Source: an uncultured Bacilli bacterium (GTDB lineage: Bacteria > Bacillota_I > Bacilli_A > RF39 > UBA660). Taken from it: 36,480 nt of DNA. Under the pieces are notes generated by a model, which worked only from the letters and a program-made list of their open reading frames with translations, was not told where the DNA came from and ran no database searches. This document shows positions 30,947 to 36,480 of this stretch, piece after piece. Every line of letters begins with the position of its first letter. The stretch's first letter is position 1. Made by a program: the position numbers and the translations under genes. The stretch is taken from assembly GCA_949425635.1 (NCBI GenBank), contig CASPWD010000014.1:1-36480 (forward strand). The letters are read 5' to 3'.

Positions 30947-31924
30947 TTAGAAGGCTTTTTCATATTCTGAAGTTACATAAGTACTTATCATATGATTTGT
31001 ATCATCATAAGTCATCATATAGAAAGAAATATTAAAACTTTTTACATCTTTTATTTCGTCACGTGGAATTGATATATAGAAAATTTTCTCTGTACCCGCA
31101 TAAATTTCTTCATTAAAGTCTTTATAATCATATAATTTACCATTAATTAATAGTCTTTTGATTTTTAAATTTCTTTTACTATACTTATTTTGATTTAGAA
31201 AATCAAAATATATATATGTATAATCTTTATCTGTTAGTGTTCTATAGTACCTAGCTTTCACGTTATCACCATTATAGAATTCAACTAATCCTTGAATAGT
31301 ATTATCGCTTTCTATTGGAGAATAAGCACTTATATCAATTCTTATTAATTCTTTTTCTTTATCTCCGCCTTTTATGCGATAGTAAATAGTCATATTTTTA
31401 AAACAAGTAAGATCAATTGCGTCTATCTCTGTCTTAGGAATATTTATTGTGGCAGTTGTTGGTTGTTGTGCTCCTACATCAACATTGTCCGATAACGTTA
31501 AAGTGGCACTTGTATCGTGACCATCCAATAAAATTTTTTCAATACTTAAAGTTAGATTTTCACTTTCTGCTGTATAATCTAATTTAAACGAGTAGCCTTT
31601 ATCGTCTCCAGTAAGATCATAAGCTCTTATTTGAGTTTTATTTCTTTTAAAGATTTCATTTCTTAAAAGTGGTACAATTAGCTCTTTATTACTTGATAGA
31701 TTTTTTGTAATGGTGCTATTTCCTGTTTTATCTCCTAGTACTTCATATTCATCATCATCTTTTGCCCATGGTAGAGTCCAGTCGAATTTATCACGATTTT
31801 GATAAACAAAGTATCCTCCAATACCAAACAATAAAATGGCAAAAAGAATTACAAAGAAAAGTCCACGACCATTTACAGCTCTTTTTTCAAAATAAACCAT
31901 ATCTTCATCTATTTTTCTAGACAT
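30947..31924 (-). CDS. Unknown single-pass membrane protein
   Basis: A 325-residue protein with a short basic cytoplasmic start (MSRKIDEDMVYFEKR), one membrane segment at about 20-41 and a long extracellular region. Beta-type sequence dominates: YSFKLDYTAESENLTLSI, then DNVDVGAQQPTTATINIP. It has no cysteine pairs and no sorting motif. I do not recognise a family. It is a single gene, with an extended -10 (TGTTATAAT at 31950-31958 on the minus strand) just upstream and a terminator-bearing gene behind it. It may be a cell-surface structural or envelope protein, but this is only a guess. Confidence 0.65.
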   Translation of the reverse strand: MSRKIDEDMVYFEKRAVNGRGLFFVILFAILLFGIGGYFVYQNRDKFDWTLPWAKDDDEYEVLGDKTGNSTITKNLSSNKELIVPLLRNEIFKRNKTQIRAYDLTGDDKGYSFKLDYTAESENLTLSIEKILLDGHDTSATLTLSDNVDVGAQQPTTATINIPKTEIDAIDLTCFKNMTIYYRIKGGDKEKELIRIDISAYSPIESDNTIQGLVEFYNGDNVKARYYRTLTDKDYTYIYFDFLNQNKYSKRNLKIKRLLINGKLYDYKDFNEEIYAGTEKIFYISIPRDEIKDVKSFNISFYMMTYDDTNHMISTYVTSEYEKAF

Positions 31925-31949
31925 ATCCCCACATCCTTATTCTATGAAT

Positions 31950-31958
31950 ATTATAACA
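31950..31958 (-). promoter_or_regulatory. Extended -10 promoter before the unknown membrane protein
   Basis: The minus strand reads TGTTATAAT, a TGN extended -10 element with a full TATAAT. No good -35 is visible, which is common for extended -10 promoters. Confidence 0.5.
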
Positions 31959-31996
31959 CGTAATAGGATTATTTTTATAAATTTAAAATTATTAAC

Positions 31997-32027
31997 AAAA
32001 AAATTTTAGATAACGAATCTAAAATTT
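31997..32027 (-). terminator. Terminator after the GT-C glycosyltransferase gene
   Basis: AAATTTTAGAT (32001-32011) pairs with ATCTAAAATTT (32017-32027) around a 5-base loop; on the minus strand T bases follow. Confidence 0.8.
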
Positions 32028-32038
32028 TATACTTTTTG

Positions 32039-33463
32039 TTACTGTTTTTTATTAATATCTTTTCTAATATATACTGAAAAATTTTGATATTCTATGTATT
32101 TTCCTTCAAAGAAAATATTTCCATAAAAGTTATATTTATTATAATCTTCTAATTCATTTAATTCTGAATCCACATTAAAATTATATTCTACAAAAATGTC
32201 TACTGAATCTCTATTATTTTGAACATATTCTTTACTATATCGTTCAGAGAAGAAAGAACTAGAATGATCTAAATATAAGAATCTATGTGATGAGTCCCAA
32301 TTTGAAAAAATGTTTTCTTTAAAGTATGGATTGATAGCTCCTGTATAAAATGAATTGCTTATGATTTTTAAGTTTTTATAGTCATATTCTTTAATAAACT
32401 CAGCTATTTCTTCAGCTGGAGAATATACTTTTTTATAATCATCTATGGAAGACTTTATTGACCATGGTATTTGAATTAAACAAACTAGTAGGAAAAATGC
32501 AATGACAGATTTCTTATTTTCAAGATGTTCGATCCACAAAATAAAGATTATCATTAATAGTATTATTCCATAATGCCAACCTTTAGTATAAATTAAAGTT
32601 ACAAATAAAATTACAGGAGTTAAAAATAAAACTAATCTAAAAATATATTTTTTATCTTTATTACATACATAACATAGAAAGTAAATCATTATTAAGAAAG
32701 ATAAAATTAATCTGATTATCTTACTATTGTCAAAGGCAGTAAAGAAAGAGTCAGATAAAAAATATGATTCTGTGAATATTAGAGGCATATCGGTTGTACT
32801 AGTAGGAAAAATATAAAGTAATGTAATTAAGAATGCTAAAAATAAGATTACAAAACTAATATATCTTTTTTTATTCTCTTTTTTATAACCATTTTCTTTC
32901 CAGTCTTTAAAAGATTCAATCAAACAATACAAATACAGGGAACCAGCCAATAAATATGTATGGATTTCACAATTTATAAGTAATATCATTACTATAGTAA
33001 ACGATATAATTTTAGTATATCTTTTATCCCATAATGTAGCTAAAATTGCTAATAAAGGAAATATTAGACAATAACTTCTAGCTACAATTGTATATTGATA
33101 AAAAATGAAGAAAGTAAATGGTAATAGTACTTTTATGAACCAAGGGTAATTTGATTTATAAACAAAAATTGCTACTCCAATAGTTGAAAAAATGATGGGA
33201 ATAATAAATAAATATTTATATTGTAATCCAATAAATTGAAATGCTTTTAAAACTAGAAACCAAAGAATTGGATGCCCTTCTGCATGAAGATATTTGAAAA
33301 ATAAAGAGGATATAGACGCATCTTTGGCTAAAAGCCATGCTTGAGCTTCATCTAACCAAGGTTCATGTTTCATTCCGATAATTAAAGATGCTATTACAAA
33401 TGAAATTATAATAAGAATTTTATAATGCTTTGTTATAAAAGTTGCTATATTATTTTTCTTCAT
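32039..33463 (-). CDS. GT-C type membrane glycosyltransferase-like protein
   Basis: A 474-residue membrane protein with about ten hydrophobic segments in the first 340 residues and a soluble C-terminal part. Near the N-terminus, after the first helix, is [13 protein letters not shown], the conserved acidic motif of GT-C fold transferases (ArnT/PMT style, where a Glu/Asp loop binds the lipid-linked sugar donor). [10 protein letters not shown] follows. Such enzymes move sugars from polyprenyl phosphate to an outer-face acceptor. The start overlaps the stop of the FAD oxidoreductase by 14 bases, so they form an operon. Acceptor and sugar are unknown. Confidence 0.75.
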   Translation of the reverse strand: MKKNNIATFITKHYKILIIISFVIASLIIGMKHEPWLDEAQAWLLAKDASISSLFFKYLHAEGHPILWFLVLKAFQFIGLQYKYLFIIPIIFSTIGVAIFVYKSNYPWFIKVLLPFTFFIFYQYTIVARSYCLIFPLLAILATLWDKRYTKIISFTIVMILLINCEIHTYLLAGSLYLYCLIESFKDWKENGYKKENKKRYISFVILFLAFLITLLYIFPTSTTDMPLIFTESYFLSDSFFTAFDNSKIIRLILSFLIMIYFLCYVCNKDKKYIFRLVLFLTPVILFVTLIYTKGWHYGIILLMIIFILWIEHLENKKSVIAFFLLVCLIQIPWSIKSSIDDYKKVYSPAEEIAEFIKEYDYKNLKIISNSFYTGAINPYFKENIFSNWDSSHRFLYLDHSSSFFSERYSKEYVQNNRDSVDIFVEYNFNVDSELNELEDYNKYNFYGNIFFEGKYIEYQNFSVYIRKDINKKQ

Positions 33464-35000
33464 GATAATCCTTCTCTGTATTTACTTTCCAAATAATTGA
33501 TTTATCTTTCTTATTATTTAATATCACATCAACTGTTTCAAATGCACATAGCATAGAATGATCCATATTATTATACCTATGTTGCCCATTTCTTCCTATA
33601 CAATATAGATTTTCGAAATTATTTAAATATTTTATAACTTTATCAATTTCTTCATATGTATCAAAATAAGCAGGATAAGCTTTTTTTACCTTTTCACGAT
33701 GATAATCTATGACATCACTTTCTTTTATGATGTCCATTTTTACTAATTCTGATATAGCAAGTTCAGCACATTCTTTATCGCTTAAATTCCAGAATTCATC
33801 ATTTTCATTACAAAAATATTCTAAACCAATCCAGATTGTATTTTGAGAATCTTTAACCATATAAGGACTCCAATTGTTAAATATTTGTATACGTCCCATT
33901 TTTACTTCACTCTCTTGAACATATATCCAACAATCAGGAATATTGTTATTGTAGGTTTTTATATTTGTCTCATTTTTTAAATTTAACTTATTTACTAGTA
34001 CACCTACTGTTACAAAATCGCGATATGGTAAGCCATTTGCTATCTTATTTATTTTTTTAGGAACAGAAGTACCTATTCCATTTATTAAATCTTTTATTGG
34101 CATGGAAGATATGAAGATATCTCCTTTTATTTTTTCTTTTTTATTATTAACGTTACATTCAACTGATTTGATTTTTTTGTCTTCTATATTTATAGATTCA
34201 ACTTTATAGTTTGTTAGAATTTTTCCGCCCATATTTTCTATTTCAGTTGCTACTTTCTCCCATAATTGCCCTGGTCCATATTTAGGATAATAATATTGTT
34301 CTATTAGGGAAGTTTCAACTTTATTTGACTTAATTTGAAATATTTTTCTAAAAGCATCTTTTATAACAGCAATTATAGAGATTCCTTTTACTCGTTGTGC
34401 TCCCCAATCGGCAGAGATTTCTTTTGGATGCCTTCCCCATAGCTTCTCTGTATAATCTTCAAAAAACATGCTATAAAGTTTTTTACCAAAACGATTTATA
34501 TAAAAATTTTCTAAGGAATCTTCTTTTTTCTTGAAAAATATGCTTCTTAAATAACTAAATCCACTTTGCATAGTTTTTATAAAACCCATATTTTTTATTG
34601 TATCTATATTAATACTTATAGGATAGTCAAAAAATTTCTTCAGATAATATATTCTAGAAACTCTATTTCTTAATAACATTACATTGTCTTCTTTATTAGG
34701 ATTAGGGCCAGCTGTTGCTAATTCTTTTTGACAGCCAGTTATTTCATCATCAAATGAATTTGTTCCTTGTAATGGCATTATTTCTTGCCAAAATTTATTA
34801 ACTCTATCACTTTTCGAAAAGAAACGATGACCTCCTAAATCCATTCTATTTCCTTTGTAATTAATTGTTTTGGAAATACCACCAACTTGCTCTTGTTCCT
34901 CTAATACTATAACTTCATATTTCTTTTTACTTTTTAGAAGTTCATAAGCGGCACTTAGTCCAGCTGGTCCCGCTCCTATTATTACTACTTTTTTACTCAT
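33450..35000 (-). CDS. FAD-dependent oxidoreductase, UDP-galactopyranose mutase/HemY-like
   Basis: A 516-residue flavoprotein. The FAD-binding Rossmann motif [19 protein letters not shown] starts at residue 4. [20 protein letters not shown] near 43-62 and the C-terminal [17 protein letters not shown] block are typical of the amino-oxidase/UDP-galactopyranose mutase clan found in polysaccharide gene clusters. No membrane segment is seen. I chose ATG 35000 because GAGGTG is just upstream; the ATG at 35012 lies inside that site. It is translationally linked to the GT-C gene, which fits a role in making or altering a surface glycan. The exact reaction is unknown. Confidence 0.78.
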   Translation of the reverse strand: MSKKVVIIGAGPAGLSAAYELLKSKKKYEVIVLEEQEQVGGISKTINYKGNRMDLGGHRFFSKSDRVNKFWQEIMPLQGTNSFDDEITGCQKELATAGPNPNKEDNVMLLRNRVSRIYYLKKFFDYPISINIDTIKNMGFIKTMQSGFSYLRSIFFKKKEDSLENFYINRFGKKLYSMFFEDYTEKLWGRHPKEISADWGAQRVKGISIIAVIKDAFRKIFQIKSNKVETSLIEQYYYPKYGPGQLWEKVATEIENMGGKILTNYKVESINIEDKKIKSVECNVNNKKEKIKGDIFISSMPIKDLINGIGTSVPKKINKIANGLPYRDFVTVGVLVNKLNLKNETNIKTYNNNIPDCWIYVQESEVKMGRIQIFNNWSPYMVKDSQNTIWIGLEYFCNENDEFWNLSDKECAELAISELVKMDIIKESDVIDYHREKVKKAYPAYFDTYEEIDKVIKYLNNFENLYCIGRNGQHRYNNMDHSMLCAFETVDVILNNKKDKSIIWKVNTEKDYHEEK

Positions 35001-35100
35001 AACGCACCTCATAATTGTGTAACTTTAATTTTATATGTATATAAAATATTTTATCATATGTTATTATTGGAAATAAAGAAAATGTATTACTTTATAAAAA

Positions 35101-35126
35101 GAAAGAAGAGCTGTTATAGCTCTTCT
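35101..35126 (-). terminator. Terminator of the surface-protein operon
   Basis: AGAAGAGCT (35104-35112) pairs with AGCTCTTCT (35118-35126); on the minus strand T-rich sequence follows. Confidence 0.8.
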
Positions 35127-35129
35127 CAA

Positions 35130-35792
35130 TTACATTTTCTTAATAACTACTTTTTTTCTTTTAATTGCAAATAGATAGAATAATATCAATGCAAATACAA
35201 TAGTTAAACTTATTAGAAGTATCTTGATGTACCCACTTTGACTATCTCCAGTATCAGGATTTATTGGTATAACTAAGTCGTTATATTCTGCAACAAATTC
35301 CCAATCTACATAAGAATACTCATCATTTTCTGTTACATCGTATTCTTCGATTAACTTTGTATTTACGACTATCTCGCCATTCATTTTTGATTTGTATTCA
35401 CCTATATAAATCGTGTTTGTTAAATCTAAATTATCATGGCTGTAATCTAATCCATCCGCAAATCCACTATATAGAAGTTCACCATTCATTGTTATTTCCA
35501 TCTTTATATTCTTTAGTAAATCTGCAGCAAGTTCACTTTGTTCTCTATTCTTAACTCTCATGTATAATTTGTAATCATAGTTGCTATCATTTTCAATAGT
35601 TAATCGATCTTCATATGATGAACCAGGTACCATATCTACATGTTTCATAAAGTATTCGTCGTCATACTTAGAGCTATCATAGTATAATCTATCTCCACTA
35701 CCTGTGAAGTATAGTTTATTTTCTCTAGCATTTACTAGAGTAAAACTAAATAGTGTTAGTACTAGTAATAAAGATTTTAGTATTTTCTTCAT
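35130..35792 (-). CDS. Cell-wall anchored surface protein with NPDTGD-type sorting signal
   Basis: A 220-residue exported protein: a signal peptide of about 22 residues ending at NARE, then a beta-rich region with a VPGSSYEDRLTIENDSNYDY block (as in pilin or TasA-like partners). At the C-terminus, NPDTGD is followed by a hydrophobic segment (about 188-209) and the basic tail IKRKK. That is a sortase-type sorting signal with an N-P-x-T-G-D variant instead of LPxTG. A strong AAGGAGG precedes the start. It follows the SipW-type gene in one operon and ends at a terminator. No sortase gene lies in this window. Confidence 0.75.
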   Translation of the reverse strand: MKKILKSLLLVLTLFSFTLVNARENKLYFTGSGDRLYYDSSKYDDEYFMKHVDMVPGSSYEDRLTIENDSNYDYKLYMRVKNREQSELAADLLKNIKMEITMNGELLYSGFADGLDYSHDNLDLTNTIYIGEYKSKMNGEIVVNTKLIEEYDVTENDEYSYVDWEFVAEYNDLVIPINPDTGDSQSGYIKILLISLTIVFALILFYLFAIKRKKVVIKKM

Positions 35793-35823
35793 AGTAAACC
35801 TCCTTTATTAGGAATTTTCATTA

Positions 35824-36480
35824 TTATTTTTCAGCAATATTTACTTGTTCTTTAGTTACTTCAAAGAATTTTTCGTAAGCATCATATTGAACAGTTTCTA
35901 CTTTAATAGTTAATTTATATTCTAATCCAGAATATCCATTGCTATCAGAACTACATTCTTGTTTTTCAGATACTCTAATTGCCCCTTCTGGTAATGTTGA
36001 TAAATCATCAGTAGTCTTTGTTTCTGTTGCTTCAGCTGTTTCTTTGTAAGTATATGTAGTTGTACAAAGATTTTTAGTGTTAGCTAATTCATTGTTTAAT
36101 GTTACTGAATCTAGAAATTGAATTCTTTCATCAGTTGGTAGTAATGCTTTTTTGTAATAATAAGATTCTACACCATCTTTTGTAAATTTAGTCCAATCAG
36201 ATGATTCATTTACAATCTCTTTTAGTACAGCTTCTTCTCCATTTTCAAGTTTACCATCTTTTGAAGTATCTACTACTCCGTCTTTTGACCATTCTTCAGT
36301 CATAGTAACACGTACTGCTACTGGAACATTACCTGTATTTTTAACAAATACATCTTTATTTACTTCTGTTCCAGGTTTCCAGTCTTCTCCATCTTCTGGG
36401 TTAAAGAACTCTTCAATTTCTGTTCTGTAAACATCTGTTTTGAAAATATTTGGGAATTCTTTAACACTAGTGAAGTATGC
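35824..36480 (-). CDS. Exported TasA/SipW-type surface protein, N-terminus cut by window edge
   Basis: The open frame runs through the window edge; about 218 residues are visible, and there is no real start at the internal ATG 36303. The first visible residues are AYFTSVKEFPNIF, which look like the point where a SipW-type signal peptide has just ended. KPGTEVNKDVFVKNTGNVPV then follows, the conserved block of TasA/camelysin-like and related exported proteins. The C-terminal half is Thr/Glu-rich with two cysteines (CTTTY and KQECSSD) and no sorting motif. It probably forms surface fibres or is a partner of the next gene. The signal peptide is outside the window. Confidence 0.72.
   Translation of the reverse strand, partial: AYFTSVKEFPNIFKTDVYRTEIEEFFNPEDGEDWKPGTEVNKDVFVKNTGNVPVAVRVTMTEEWSKDGVVDTSKDGKLENGEEAVLKEIVNESSDWTKFTKDGVESYYYKKALLPTDERIQFLDSVTLNNELANTKNLCTTTYTYKETAEATETKTTDDLSTLPEGAIRVSEKQECSSDSNGYSGLEYKLTIKVETVQYDAYEKFFEVTKEQVNIAEK

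Noticed and set aside
35357-35554. Plus-strand frame inside the surface protein gene
   Set aside because: Shadow; the minus-strand gene has a signal peptide and sorting signal.
36301-36303. ATG at 36303 as the true start of the last gene
   Set aside because: The frame stays open to the window edge and the upstream residues (AYFT, KPGTEVNKD, NTGN) match the exported-protein family, so the gene is partial.
1-36480. CRISPR array, tRNA, rRNA or insertion sequence
   Set aside because: I found no regular short repeats with spacers, no tRNA-like cloverleaf, no rRNA sequence and no transposase. The only large repeat is the toxin-antitoxin pair, which has no transposase or terminal target duplications.

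Overview
The window is AT-rich DNA, uses TGA as a stop, and carries Gram-positive Shine-Dalgarno sequences and TTGACA/TATAAT-type promoters. The genes point to a spore-forming, low-GC Bacillota in or near the Bacilli or Erysipelotrichia. The markers are a gerA-type germinant receptor operon, spoVIF, a DUF1540 protein behind a SigG-like promoter, RNase J, YlxM, PriA and sortase-type surface proteins. It could be an uncultured gut lineage, but the sequence alone does not fix the genus. I see no rRNA, tRNA, insertion sequence, prophage or CRISPR array, so this looks like a chromosomal core region with a few accessory islands.

Layout. 1-3.5 kb (+): gerAA-gerAC-gerAB. 3.5-7.4 kb (-): the GTPases Der and EngB flank a separately promoted two-gene unit, a radical SAM-MazG fusion followed by a SerRS-like catalytic core with no tRNA-binding arm. 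7.5-9.9 kb (-): a lipoprotein and an exported-protein/DUF5305 pair. 10-14.8 kb (-): the SRP cluster (FtsY, YlxM, Ffh) interleaved with an FkbM methyltransferase and a thymidylate kinase. 14.9-19.4 kb: a DUF3267 membrane zincin (-), RNase J (+) and two tandem VanY-type D,D-carboxypeptidases (+). 19.5-22.3 kb: spoVIF-fhs-HD hydrolase (-), with the DUF1540 gene divergent from it. 22.4-26 kb: a PdaC-like deacetylase (+) and PriA (-). 26.07-26.93 kb: a tandemly duplicated small hydrophobic peptide/antisense RNA module, read here as two copies of a type I toxin-antitoxin locus. 27.1-28.7 kb (+): a large unknown protein with a HEFLH zincin motif. 28.8-36.5 kb (-): DeoD, a PHP phosphoesterase with a cytidine-deaminase-like protein that has lost its zinc ligands, an unknown membrane protein, a GT-C type glycosyltransferase with an FAD oxidoreductase, and a surface-protein operon cut by the window edge.

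How the genes work together. Most are housekeeping: ribosome assembly GTPases, co-translational targeting, replication restart, RNA turnover, C1 and nucleotide metabolism. The cell-wall enzymes (two VanY, one PdaC-like), germination and spore genes and surface fibre or anchor genes fit a walled spore-former. The parts most likely to be new are the duplicated toxin-antitoxin module (26.07-26.93 kb), the radical SAM-MazG/SerRS-like pair (4.97-6.65 kb), the pseudo-deaminase (30.5 kb) and the two-part zincin (27.1 kb).
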